Source: CAZGLK01 sp964526375
GTDB taxonomy: Bacteria > Patescibacteriota > Minisyncoccia > JACQLN01
Assembly (NCBI GenBank): GCA_964526375.1
Contig: CAZGLK010000004.1
Span: 1 to 33,827, forward strand
DNA length: 33,827 bases
Direction of reading: 5' to 3'
In this document: piece after piece, positions 21,481-31,054 of the stretch
Position numbering within the stretch: position 1 is the first letter of the stretch
How the letters are laid out: each line of letters opens with the position of its first letter
Made by a program: the position numbers and the translations under genes
The notes under the pieces: model-generated
What the model saw: the letters and a program-made list of their open reading frames with translations, nothing else
Told to the model about the DNA's origin: nothing
Database searches by the model: none

Positions 21481-24357
21481 ATGCCCACCGACAAATTTAA
21501 AGAATTATTCGGCCGACTCAACGCCGAGCAGAAAGAAGCCGTCCAAACCATCGCCGGCCCGGTTATGGTTATCGCCGGGCCGGGTACGGGCAAAACACAG
21601 ATTCTAACTTTAAGGATAGCCCATATTTTGGCCCAAACCGACGCCCAACCCGAAAACATTCTGGCTCTAACTTTTACCGAATCAGCCGCGACCAACATGC
21701 GCCGGCGGCTGGTGAGCATTATCGGCACGCCCGGCTATTATGTTAACATTCAGACCTTCCACGGCTTTTGCAACCGCCTGATCAATGATCACCCCGAAAA
21801 CTTTAGCCGAATAATAGGGGCAAGAAACATAAACCCGGCCAGTCAAATTGGTTTACTAAGAAAGATCATTGAAGAGGCCAAACTAAAACATCTAAAACCT
21901 TTTGGAGAAAAATTTTTCTATGTTTCCCAAATCTTAAACTCCATAAAAAAATTAAAAAATGAGGCTATTGATCCTCAAACCTTCAAAAAGATAACTTCAA
22001 CTCTCGACGCTAAAGAAAAAACCGCGGCCAGACAAAAAGAACTGGGTTTGATCTATGGCCAATACCAAAGCGAGCTCGCCCGGCAAAAACTGTACGATTT
22101 TGAAGACATGATACTGGAAACGGTTCTGGCTCTTCAGAAAAACAAAGATTTTCTTCTGGACCTTCAAGAAAAACATCAATATATGTTGGTGGACGAACAC
22201 CAAGACACCAACGGCGCCCAGAACAAAGCTCTGGAACTTTTGTGCGGCTACGACAAATCCCCCAACCTCTTTGTGGTAGGCGACGACAAACAGGCCATTT
22301 TCCGCTTCCAGGGCGCCAGTTTAGAAAATTTTCTCTACTTTAAGAAAAAATATCCCGCCGTAAAACTTATAGAGCTAAAAAACAATTACCGCTCCACTCA
22401 AAAAATCCTGGACGCCTCGGCTAGCTTAATAAGCCATAACAGCGCCCTCTTGGGCAGCGGCATTTTAAGATCGCAAACAAAAGCCGCCGGAAAAAGAATA
22501 AAGATTTTGTCTTTTGCCGGCGGCGAAGACGAGCACGCTTTTATTGCCCAAAAAATTAAAGAGCTTGTTGAACATGGCGCCTCGCCTCAAGAAATTGCCG
22601 TAATCTACCGCGAAAATAAAGACGCTCTACCCTTAGCCGATGTTTTAGCCAGATATGGCTTGCCTTATGCGGTTGAATCGGATGAGAACATACTGCAAGA
22701 CACCGACATCAAAAAAATAAACTTTTTGATTAAAGCCGTGGCTAATTGGCCGTCAGCCGAGTATTTAACACCGGCTTTGCATCTTGATTTTCTTAACCTA
22801 GAGCCGCTGGAAATTTATCACTGGATCAAAACCCAATCGGCCGCGCCGGCAGTAAAAACCGCAATTGAAAAACTGGGCCTATGGAAAAAATTAAGCTACA
22901 ACCAGCCTTTTCCCAAATTCTTTGAGACCATTATTAAGGATTCCGGCTTTCTAAAAAACATTCTTGGCCAGCCGGATTATCATCTGCGCCTAAAAAAACT
23001 CAACGCCCTTTTTGGCGAGATTAAAAACCAGCACTCCGAAAACCCCGACTACCGCCCGTCTGATTATCTAAATTATCTGGATGTCTTAAAAGAGCACAAA
23101 GTGCCCCTTCAAACAAAAGCAGTGCCTCAAGAAGACTCGCTCCGCCTGATGACGGCCCACCGGGCCAAGGGGCTGGAATTTGAAACCGTCTTTATAACCG
23201 GCGCCTACAACGGCCATTGGGGCAACAAAAGGACAACTGACCTCTTCGGATTAACCACGCTTTTAGACAAAACCGACGCGACAGCGGACAAAAACGAGGA
23301 CGAGCGGCGATTGTTCTACATGGCCCTAACCCGCGCCAAAGACAATGTCTTTGTAACATACTCCACCCTCTCGGCCGAAGGCCGCGAACAGGTGCCTTGC
23401 CAATTTATAAACGAAATCAGGCCCGATCTTAAGGAAGAAACATCCTTACAAACTCCAGTTTTTAAGGATGATGTAAACCTGATTATTCTAAAAGACAAGG
23501 GCGCCCCGCCGGTGGACAAAAAAGAATTTGTGAGAGAATTATTTTTAAGACGCGGGCTCTCGCCGACTTCGCTCAATAACTATCTGGCCTGCCCCTGGCA
23601 GTTTTTCTATGTCAATTTGCTAAGAATTCCCCAAACCCAAACCCGCCAGCAGATCTACGGCACGGCTAAACACTTCGCCCTGCAAAAATTTTTTGAAGCC
23701 AAAAAAACCAATCCCAAAACCAATTTTCAACTGTTGACATCGGCTTTTACCGAGGCACTCAAAAAACAGCCGCTGGCCCCCAACGATCATCAGATCATCC
23801 GCCAAAGAGGGCTGGCCAGCTTAAAGACTTATCATGCCTTTTACGCTCCAATTTGGAATTACAACACCATAAACGAATTTAAAATTTCCGGGGTGGATTT
23901 TCCCATCGCTAAAAACCAGAATGTCCGCCTGACTGGAAAATTGGATAAGCTGGAGATCCAAGATCTAAGATCTAGGGTCCAAGTGACGGTGGTAGACTAC
24001 AAAACCAGACTACCCCAAAGCCGCAACTGGATTTTGGGAAAAACCAAAAATTCCAACGGCGATTATTTTAGACAGCTCGTTTTCTATAAACTTCTTTTGG
24101 ACCTGCTGCCGCGCCAAAAGTTCCAAATGACCGCCGGCGTGATTGATTTTATAGAATCCGACCCGAAGGACAGATTCAAAAAAGAGAGTTTTGAGATAAC
24201 AAACGCCGACCTATCGGACCTAAAAGACCTAATCTCAAAAACCGCCGATGAGATTCTTAACCTAAAATTCTGGAACGTATTTTGCGCCAAAAAAGATTGT
24301 GAGTACTGCAATTTGCGAAGCTTACTACCTACCTCCGATTTGACCCCAAGATCTTGA
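21481..24357 (+). CDS. UvrD-family helicase fused to an AddB/RecB-type nuclease
   Basis: Superfamily 1A DNA helicase with a C-terminal PD-(D/E)XK nuclease, suggesting a single-chain double-strand-break end-processing enzyme. Helicase motifs: Walker A AGPGTGKTQ (residues 32-40), LTFTESAA (Ia), VDEHQDTN (II), VVGDDKQAIFRFQGA (III), ELKNNYRST (IV), MTAHRAKGLEFETVFI (V), RRLFYMALTRAKD (VI). The C-terminal part begins with LSPTSLNNYLACPWQF (Cys704), then RLTGKLDKLE with the catalytic Asp region, VVDYKTR (D-x-K) and a terminal C-x5-C-x2-C, giving four cysteines placed like the AddB 4Fe-4S cluster. 958 residues, no frameshift. ATG 21481. Not the usual UvrD or PcrA; closest in layout to AddA/AdnAB-like proteins of CPR and Actinobacteria. 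Confidence 0.9.
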   Translation: MPTDKFKELFGRLNAEQKEAVQTIAGPVMVIAGPGTGKTQILTLRIAHILAQTDAQPENILALTFTESAATNMRRRLVSIIGTPGYYVNIQTFHGFCNRLINDHPENFSRIIGARNINPASQIGLLRKIIEEAKLKHLKPFGEKFFYVSQILNSIKKLKNEAIDPQTFKKITSTLDAKEKTAARQKELGLIYGQYQSELARQKLYDFEDMILETVLALQKNKDFLLDLQEKHQYMLVDEHQDTNGAQNKALELLCGYDKSPNLFVVGDDKQAIFRFQGASLENFLYFKKKYPAVKLIELKNNYRSTQKILDASASLISHNSALLGSGILRSQTKAAGKRIKILSFAGGEDEHAFIAQKIKELVEHGASPQEIAVIYRENKDALPLADVLARYGLPYAVESDENILQDTDIKKINFLIKAVANWPSAEYLTPALHLDFLNLEPLEIYHWIKTQSAAPAVKTAIEKLGLWKKLSYNQPFPKFFETIIKDSGFLKNILGQPDYHLRLKKLNALFGEIKNQHSENPDYRPSDYLNYLDVLKEHKVPLQTKAVPQEDSLRLMTAHRAKGLEFETVFITGAYNGHWGNKRTTDLFGLTTLLDKTDATADKNEDERRLFYMALTRAKDNVFVTYSTLSAEGREQVPCQFINEIRPDLKEETSLQTPVFKDDVNLIILKDKGAPPVDKKEFVRELFLRRGLSPTSLNNYLACPWQFFYVNLLRIPQTQTRQQIYGTAKHFALQKFFEAKKTNPKTNFQLLTSAFTEALKKQPLAPNDHQIIRQRGLASLKTYHAFYAPIWNYNTINEFKISGVDFPIAKNQNVRLTGKLDKLEIQDLRSRVQVTVVDYKTRLPQSRNWILGKTKNSNGDYFRQLVFYKLLLDLLPRQKFQMTAGVIDFIESDPKDRFKKESFEITNADLSDLKDLISKTADEILNLKFWNVFCAKKDCEYCNLRSLLPTSDLTPRS

Positions 24358-24460
24358 CTAGTTATAGTTTATATGGTTAGATTGAGGAGTTCTTTCAAAA
24401 TCAACTGAATTAAAACCGAACCCTTTTTGTTTTTTCATTTTTTAGTGATTTAATTTACTA

Positions 24461-25162
24461 ATGGATATCCAACTCGGTTTTTCAACAGGGGCATTGTATA
24501 AGTTTTGCACCACAAAGAAAGCCCTGGGTATTTTTAGGAGTCTTGGTTTCTCAATAGTTGAGCTGGGTGTTGTTGGCTTGGAGAGTGTAGCCAAGGGTTG
24601 GCTTGATGAGATCACCCCGGAGGATCTAAAGGGATTTGATTATGTTAGCCTACACGCGCCCAAGTTTGATTATGGCGACAACAAAGGAACAAAAGCCATC
24701 TTTGCCAAGATTGAGAGGGTAAACAAAATGCGGGAGCTTGAGACGGTGATTTTTCATCCTGATCTTATCACAGACTTGAGTGTATTCCACCGCGCGCCGT
24801 TTAAGGTCGCGTTTGAAAATATGGATCGCAGAAAATCGTCTTTCCAGACCCCGGAGGAGCTTAGCCGTGTTGTTATGAAGAGTGAGAACTTTAAAGCGGT
24901 TCTTGACGTCAATCACATATACACCAATGACCCGACCATGCAATCTGTTCCTGGTTTCTACAAAGAGCTTGGTGACAGAATTGTTCAGATACATCTTAGC
25001 GGCTATACGGAACTCCATGATCCTCTGTATGTTACAAAGCAGACGCAGATTGTTGCCGCTGTTAAAGATTTAACCCACCCGATAATTATTGAAAGCGTCA
25101 TCTCGCCAGACGAAGTTGAAAAAGAGAGGAGTTATATTTTGCAAACGTTTCGTAGTCTCTAA
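24461..25162 (+). CDS. Xylose isomerase-like TIM-barrel protein
   Basis: 233-residue protein resembling the sugar phosphate isomerase/epimerase (AP endonuclease family 2) fold: GFSTGALYK at strand 1, VELGVVG, YVSLHAPKFDYG, ETVIFHPD, VAFENMDRRK, AVLDVNHIYTND, IVQIHLSGY and IIIESVI. Metal-type ligands are visible (His in SLHAP, His in FHPD, Glu in FENMD, Asp in LDVNH, His in IHLSG, Glu in IIES). The substrate cannot be told. Preceded by an AT-rich 100-nt spacer with no strong promoter. Its wording (codons ending in t, fewer ggc/gcc) looks less GC-rich than its neighbours, a weak hint of separate origin. Confidence 0.75.
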   Translation: MDIQLGFSTGALYKFCTTKKALGIFRSLGFSIVELGVVGLESVAKGWLDEITPEDLKGFDYVSLHAPKFDYGDNKGTKAIFAKIERVNKMRELETVIFHPDLITDLSVFHRAPFKVAFENMDRRKSSFQTPEELSRVVMKSENFKAVLDVNHIYTNDPTMQSVPGFYKELGDRIVQIHLSGYTELHDPLYVTKQTQIVAAVKDLTHPIIIESVISPDEVEKERSYILQTFRSL

Positions 25163-25236
25163 ACTCGTTAAGATCCCGGACATAGAGGGTAGTAAACCGA
25201 ATCCCAACACTCCGGGGGAATCCGAACACCAATCTT

Positions 25237-25300
25237 GTTGGATGCGGTCGGAGGTTTTCCTTTGTTTGAAAACAATAATACCCCCGACCAGCCGTCCAAC
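25237..25300 (+). ncRNA. Candidate structured RNA between the TIM-barrel and dehydrogenase genes
   Basis: Three stacked helices: gttgga (25237-25242)/tccaac (25295-25300), ggtcgg (25246-25251)/ccgacc (25284-25289) and gttttc/gaaaac around ctttgttt, with asymmetric internal loops. No T-tract follows, so it is not a simple terminator. The 25163-25389 spacer has no convincing gene. It may be an mRNA leader element for the dehydrogenase, or a minus-strand RNA. Confidence 0.4.
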
Positions 25301-25389
25301 GTTTAACCCCCGCAGCCAAAAGATTATGTGGTCGTTTTTTAAATCAAAACCATTTATAATGTGCCTATGTTATAATTAAATTCAACTTC

Positions 25390-26382
25390 ATGCAGATTCA
25401 AAAAACTAAGATTGGCATAATCGGCTTGGGTATGGTGGGCGACAATACCCGCCGCTGGTTTGAGGAAGTAAAAAACTATCGCCGCGGCAAAGATTTATTC
25501 TGCTACGATATTGATTCCAAGAAGGGTTTTAACGATGGCATCGGCGTGGCCGATATTATTTTTGTGTGCGTGCCCACGCCGCCCAACCGCGACGGCAGTT
25601 GCGACACCTCCATTGTAAAAAAAGCGGTGGCACAGATACCCGACGGCAAAGCCGTGGTTATAAAATCCACCGTGGAGCCGGGCACGGTGGAAGCGCTTCA
25701 AAAAAAATATCCGCGCAAGTTCTTTTTGTTTAACCCCGAATTTCTAACTGAATCCCAGGCCTGGTCTGATTTTATTGATCCTGATCGCCAGATTATAGCT
25801 CACACCCAAAAATCAAGATCGTTCTCAAGCGATGTTCTGGCTTTGCTACCGGACGCTTTTTTTATTTCTCCCGGCACTAAGAATAAAGACTGCTACGGAA
25901 AAATCCGCCTGACTGCTAGCGAAGCTGAAATAGGTAAGTACGCTGGTAATGTTTTTGGCTACATTAAAGTAATTTTTGGCAATATCTTGGCTGATATTGC
26001 CCAGGCCCTAGAAACTAAGTTTAAAAAAGAAGGTATAGCCACATTGGTCTCCTATGAAAACATCAAAGAGATGCTGGGGCACGACCACAGAATCGGCGCT
26101 TCGTGGTTAAACGTGAACCACGGCAATTACTGCGGCGCCGGCGGCTATTGCCTGCCCAAAGACATGAACGCTTTTATAAGCTTCACGGCCAAACTGATTA
26201 AATTTCTAAAGAAAAACCGCGCCGAGCGCGGCTTAATAAAATCTTTGGAGAGCGGACACAAAGTACTCACTTCCATCCGCGACTACAATTCCCAGCTCCT
26301 AAAATGGCAGGGTTTGAGCCTAAAACAAGTCAGCGACCACAGCCACAAACTCGCCCTCAAGCCCAAAAAAATCCGAGCCTAA
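25390..26382 (+). CDS. UDP-glucose/GDP-mannose dehydrogenase family protein
   Basis: Oxidises a nucleotide sugar to the uronic acid, an early step of capsule or glycan synthesis. GIIGLGMVGDN is the NAD Rossmann loop. FVCVPTPP, KSTVEPGTVE, NPEFLTES and EIGKYAGNVFGYIKV (with conserved Lys and Asn) match the family. GAGGYCLPKDMNA carries the catalytic Cys. At 330 residues it is shorter than the ~430 of classical UDP-glucose dehydrogenase, with most of the third (UDP-binding) domain reduced to a basic tail ending KPKKIRA. A TATAAT at about 25371-25376 may be its -10. Its last 57 nt are duplicated 645 nt downstream beyond the toxin-antitoxin pair. Confidence 0.88.
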   Translation: MQIQKTKIGIIGLGMVGDNTRRWFEEVKNYRRGKDLFCYDIDSKKGFNDGIGVADIIFVCVPTPPNRDGSCDTSIVKKAVAQIPDGKAVVIKSTVEPGTVEALQKKYPRKFFLFNPEFLTESQAWSDFIDPDRQIIAHTQKSRSFSSDVLALLPDAFFISPGTKNKDCYGKIRLTASEAEIGKYAGNVFGYIKVIFGNILADIAQALETKFKKEGIATLVSYENIKEMLGHDHRIGASWLNVNHGNYCGAGGYCLPKDMNAFISFTAKLIKFLKKNRAERGLIKSLESGHKVLTSIRDYNSQLLKWQGLSLKQVSDHSHKLALKPKKIRA

Positions 26383-26398
26383 AGTCTAAGTCTGATAA

Positions 26399-26656
26399 TC
26401 AATCATAAATTGAATGGTCCCCTGCAGAATGGAACCAAACAATATCTTTTCCAGCGAACTCAAGAATAATCCTGAATTTGTTATCTATACTAAACGACCA
26501 AAACTCTCTAAGTCGGCCGTGGAGTTTATGAGTATCCAATCTGGCATCAAAAGGGTCGTTTCTGAAAATTTGCTCTTTTACTTCAGCCAAAATTTTAACC
26601 GGCTTGGGCAATTTTTTATATTCCCGCTTAAACTTGGTAGAATAATAAATCTGCAT
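26399..26656 (-). CDS. RelE/ParE-type toxin
   Basis: 85-residue RelE-superfamily toxin, probably a ribosome-dependent mRNA nuclease. FKREYKKLPKPVKILAEVKEQIF is the helical hairpin, DARLDTHKLHGRLREFWSF the central strand with basic residues, and KFRIILEFAGKDIVWFHSAGDHSIYD the C-terminal strands ending in the typical GDHSIY motif. It starts 9 nt after the antitoxin stop in the usual antitoxin-toxin order. Confidence 0.88.
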   Translation of the reverse strand: MQIYYSTKFKREYKKLPKPVKILAEVKEQIFRNDPFDARLDTHKLHGRLREFWSFSIDNKFRIILEFAGKDIVWFHSAGDHSIYD

Positions 26657-26665
26657 AAAACAGAT

Positions 26666-26881
26666 TTACTTAAGAGTTTTAAGAGATTTCAAAATCTTCC
26701 CTCTCCCGGCCCGCAATTCCTCTCGGCTTTCCTCCAGTTCTTCCAGAAGCTTATTTTCCAGCCACATTCTTAAAAGCGCGCGGAAAAATTCACTTTTGGT
26801 AGCATAGTGATTTTTTTTCACGCTCTTCTCCACCGCTTGAACCATCTCCTCGGGCAAAGATATATTTACTATATTACGCAT
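26666..26881 (-). CDS. Ribbon-helix-helix antitoxin
   Basis: 71 residues: RNIVNISLPEEMVQAVEKSV forms the DNA-binding strand and first helix, KNHYATKSEFFRALLRMWL the second helix, then a charged coiled region (ELEESREELRAGRGK) that would wrap the toxin. CopG/ParD-like. It should neutralise the toxin and repress the operon through the operator just upstream. Confidence 0.88.
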   Translation of the reverse strand: MRNIVNISLPEEMVQAVEKSVKKNHYATKSEFFRALLRMWLENKLLEELEESREELRAGRGKILKSLKTLK

Positions 26882-26900
26882 GTTTTTATTGGTAAACTGG

Positions 26901-26937
26901 CTGTAACAAAATATATTACAGATTGTACTCTAATCAA
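26901..26937 (-). promoter_or_regulatory. Promoter and probable operator of the toxin-antitoxin pair
   Basis: Minus strand TTGATT (26932-26937), 16-nt spacer, TATATT (26910-26915). The inverted repeat ctgtaa-N9-ttacag (26901-26921) covers the -10, a fitting site for autoregulation by the RHH antitoxin. Confidence 0.7.
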
Positions 26938-26970
26938 CCCGCCAAGTCAAATCCGAACCGCCGACGAAAT

Positions 26971-27027
26971 CAGGTGAGCGACCACAGCCACAAACTTGCC
27001 CTCAAACCCAAAAAGATCCGTGACTAA
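26971..27027 (+). pseudogene. Duplicated 3' end of the nucleotide-sugar dehydrogenase
   Basis: 57 nt matching 26326-26382 at 50 of 57 positions, including the stop codon, and still reading VSDHSHKLALKPKKIRD. No upstream part of the gene is present. It flanks the toxin-antitoxin pair on the far side from the intact gene. Confidence 0.8.
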
Positions 27028-27082
27028 CTTTTTGCCAGTTATTGTCATTTTGAATTTTGAACTTTGGATTTTGGACTTCATC

Positions 27083-28348
<1,266 letters not shown>

Positions 28349-28350
28349 AT

Positions 28351-30198
28351 TCAAATTTCGTTTAAACTTTTAGATAAATTATTAAACTCGGCCAAAAGCA
28401 GTTCTAAATTATGCTTGTCGCCGCCAGATTCGGCTTTTTTGATGTCGGCTTGGATTGTTCTAAGCTGATTTTGCAGGTGCTGACGTCTTAGATTGGCGGC
28501 CAGCCGGCTAAACTCGGCCTCGGGGTCGGTAACAAATTCTTCCAAGAAATCGCCAGCCAAAACAGCGGCCGAACTCACAACCTCATTTTTTTCTTCTCCA
28601 TCAACCAAATTTTTAACCGCCGCGGCCAAGTTGGGATATGCAAACAAATTTAACTCCAACTCGCCCACCCGCCGCCTCAAGGCAGGATATTTAATAAGCA
28701 AAGCCAAGAGGTACTCCTCTTGCCGCAGTTTAAGAATAACATCGGCTTGGCCCAGATCGCCCGATCCCGTTGGAGACACCACCGGCGCGGCCGCAACTTG
28801 GTCGGAGTCAGACGGCGGCGCAACCAACTTTAACTCCGCCAGCACCACATCCTTGCCCACATTCAACCGCTGGGCCACCTCCTGCAGCCAATGATCGCGC
28901 TCTAAGGGCGAATAGACGCTTTTTACAAAGGGCAAAACCGCCGCCAAGACAGCCTTCTTGCCCTCAACATTGGACGGGAATTTGGTTACTGATCGGGCTA
29001 AAATATATTCAATATACGGCACCGGCTTGGCCACCGCCTCAAGCCAAAGTTTGGGGTTTTCTTTAACCACATCAGCCGTGTCTTTACCCAATGGCACGGC
29101 CGCCACCATCACCCTAAAACCATGGCTCAAGGCCGCGCCAATACTCCTTTGCAAAGCGGCATCGCCGGCTTCGTCGGCGTCAAAAGCCAGAAGAAGTTTA
29201 TCGCAATAACGTTTGATGGTTCTAAAATGATCCAAACTAAAAGCCGTGCCGCACGGAGCCACCGTATTTTCCACTCCGGCCTGATGCGACAAAACCACAT
29301 CCAAATTACCCTCCACCAAAACACAACTGCCCGACTGCCTCATGGCGGCTCTGGCTTTGTCTAAACCGTAAAGCGCGCGCGACTTATCGTAGAGCGCCGT
29401 GTTGGGCGTGTTAATGTATTTGCCGGCCTCGGCGTGGACGGTATGGGCCTGAATTTTATCAAACAATCTCCCCGAAAAACCAATCACCTGACCCTGTACA
29501 TCGCTGATGGGAAACATAATCCGGTGCCTAAAACGATCGTGATATCCCTTAGACGCGGATTGACGCGGATCTAAACGCGGACTGACGCTGAAATTTTCTG
29601 AAGACGCGGACTGACGCTGACCCAAAGGCGGACTGATACTGACATCGCCTGTCTCGCTTTTGATTACTAATCCAGCAGATTCTATTTCCTGATCGGTGTA
29701 GCTCTCACCCGCCAAAAAATTACGGAGTGGCTGCCAGCTGTCGGGCGCCCAGCCGATTCTAAAGTTTTTGATTGATTCTGGGCTGACACCCCGATCTTGC
29801 AGATACTTTGCCGCCGCTTGGCCAGTAACGGAAACCAATTGCCTTTCAAAAAATCTGGCGGCCAGCTCGCAAATTTCATAAAGATGTTTCTTTTTGGATT
29901 GAACTTGCGGATCCTGTCGGCTTAATTTGACCCCGGCTTTGTCGGCCAAAAGGCGCAGAGCGTCGGCAAATTCCAGGCCTTCTATTTTGGAAACAAAAGT
30001 AAAAATATCGCCGCCCTGGGCACAGCCAAAACAGTACCACATCTGCCGCGAGGGCGAAACCATAAAGGAGGGCGTTTTTTCGGAATGAAACGGGCACAGC
30101 CCCTTCCAGTTGGAGCCGGCTTTGTTCAACTTTAAATAGCCCTGGATCACCTCCAGAACGTCCAAGCGGCTTTTGATCTCCTCAACGGGCGAGAGCAC
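28351..30198 (-). CDS. dnaG: DNA primase with a repeat-derived insertion
   Basis: Makes RNA primers for replication. The CHC2 zinc site uses Cys35, His38, Cys56 and Cys59. TOPRIM motifs are VEGNLD (295-300) and AFDADEAGD (338-346). The C-terminal helicase-binding part is divergent. 615 residues. Residues ~185-216, between AGLVIKSETG and YHDRFRHRIMFP, are encoded by the dispersed repeat and are absent from normal primases; the site is the linker just before the RNA-polymerase domain core, where relatives have only a few residues. GTG start at 30198. It is co-transcribed with rpoD (2-nt gap). No clear Shine-Dalgarno. Confidence 0.96.
   Translation of the reverse strand: MLSPVEEIKSRLDVLEVIQGYLKLNKAGSNWKGLCPFHSEKTPSFMVSPSRQMWYCFGCAQGGDIFTFVSKIEGLEFADALRLLADKAGVKLSRQDPQVQSKKKHLYEICELAARFFERQLVSVTGQAAAKYLQDRGVSPESIKNFRIGWAPDSWQPLRNFLAGESYTDQEIESAGLVIKSETGDVSISPPLGQRQSASSENFSVSPRLDPRQSASKGYHDRFRHRIMFPISDVQGQVIGFSGRLFDKIQAHTVHAEAGKYINTPNTALYDKSRALYGLDKARAAMRQSGSCVLVEGNLDVVLSHQAGVENTVAPCGTAFSLDHFRTIKRYCDKLLLAFDADEAGDAALQRSIGAALSHGFRVMVAAVPLGKDTADVVKENPKLWLEAVAKPVPYIEYILARSVTKFPSNVEGKKAVLAAVLPFVKSVYSPLERDHWLQEVAQRLNVGKDVVLAELKLVAPPSDSDQVAAAPVVSPTGSGDLGQADVILKLRQEEYLLALLIKYPALRRRVGELELNLFAYPNLAAAVKNLVDGEEKNEVVSSAAVLAGDFLEEFVTDPEAEFSRLAANLRRQHLQNQLRTIQADIKKAESGGDKHNLELLLAEFNNLSKSLNEI
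29552..29643 (-). repeat. Dispersed repeat copy in dnaG
   Basis: About 92 nt of gacgcggattgacgcggat and gacgcggactgacgctga units, in frame with dnaG. Unlike the lepA and rnpB copies, nearly all units point the same way, so it is more a direct-repeat array than a hairpin. Confidence 0.8.
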
Positions 30199-30309
30199 AA
30201 GAATCTTGCGAGTGACTAGATAACTTGATTAGTATAACAACAAACAGAAAAAGGGGCAACATCTTTCAAACAAAGTGGATATTTCAAAGTGGATTTAAGC
30301 CTAGATTTA

Positions 30310-30353
30310 AAATCCTATCATTAGCACACGATCGTTTCTTAATGATATGATTT
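30310..30353. repeat. ACGATCGT-centred symmetric repeat, copy 6
   Basis: aaatcctatcatta, gcac, core ACGATCGT (30328-30335), ttct, taatgatatgattt. It lies between the divergent dnaG and rpsF. Confidence 0.88.
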
Positions 30354-30411
30354 GCCACCCGACCAAGAAGCCTTAGCAAGAAAACGGGCCTAACCATGTC
30401 CAGCCTCGAGT

Positions 30412-30478
30412 GTTCAACACCGAGTCTTGAACATGCGGAGCATGTGCGCCACCGAGTGGTGCACATAAAAAATGTGTG
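30412..30478 (+). promoter_or_regulatory. Hairpin series upstream of rpsF
   Basis: gttcaa/ttgaac around caccgagtc (30412-30432), acatgc-gga-gcatgt (30431-30445), gtgcgccac-cga-gtggtgcac (30444-30464) and cacat-aaaaa-atgtg (about 30462-30476). The sequence CACCGAGT occurs in two of them. It may be a ribosomal-protein S6:S18-type leader if an upstream promoter exists, but the promoter visible at 30496 lies downstream of it. Confidence 0.35.
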
Positions 30479-30495
30479 TAATATGGAACAAAGCA

Positions 30496-30525
30496 TTGAC
30501 CAGCTGGCCTAGACTCTGATACACT
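30496..30525 (+). promoter_or_regulatory. Promoter for rpsF giving a leaderless transcript
   Basis: TTGACC (30496-30501), 18-nt spacer, TACACT (30520-30525). The rpsF ATG begins 7 nt after the -10, the usual place of the first transcribed base. Confidence 0.6.
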
Positions 30526-30531
30526 ACCGGC

Positions 30532-30954
30532 ATGAAGCTATACGAAACATATCTGGCCATCAATCCCGATCTAAACGAGGAACAAGCCCAAGAGCTGGTA
30601 AATAAGGTTAGCGGCTGGATGATCCAAAGCGGTTTTACCGTTTCTCCAACCGGCATCAAGCCCAAGGAATGGCTGACCTATCCCATCAAGCACTTCCGTC
30701 AAGCTCACACGGCTGTCCTAAACATCTCCAGTGCCGAGGACACAGTTATGCCGCCTGAAATTCTAAATCAATTTAAAAGAGAAGATAATATATTAAGGCA
30801 TCTTGTTTTAGCCAAATCGGAGGCAGATCTAAAAAGAACCAAGCCTCTGTCGGTAATGGAGCAATTGCGCCGGGCCGAAAGAAAAACGGCGCCGGCCGCC
30901 ATAGAAAGCCCGCGGGCCACCGGGCCGAAAGCCGAGGAAATGACCCCAGCCGAT
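30532..30954 (+). CDS. rpsF: Ribosomal protein S6 (3' end lost in assembly gap)
   Basis: Small-subunit protein that pairs with S18. KLYETYLAINPDLNEEQAQELV is the first strand and helix, EWLTYPIKHFRQAHTAVLNI the central strands, and REDNILRHLVLAKSEAD the last helix/strand. A basic, Ala/Pro-rich tail follows and is cut by the N run at 30955. No Shine-Dalgarno; see the leaderless promoter. First gene of rpsF-ssb-rpsR. Confidence 0.95.
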
Positions 30955-31054
30955 NNNNNNNNNNNNNNNNNNNNNNNNNNNNNNNNNNNNNNNNNNNNNN
31001 NNNNNNNNNNNNNNNNNNNNNNNNNNNNNNNNNNNNNNNNNNNNNNNNNNNNNN
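30955..31054. other. Assembly gap of 100 Ns
   Basis: Exactly 100 undetermined bases, the conventional size for a gap of unknown length. It hides the rpsF stop and the ssb start; the single open frame across it is an artefact of N translation. Confidence 0.99.

Noticed and set aside
29533..29540. ACGATCGT inside dnaG as a further copy of the palindrome family
   Set aside because: No symmetric arms; it encodes the conserved HDRFR motif of primase.
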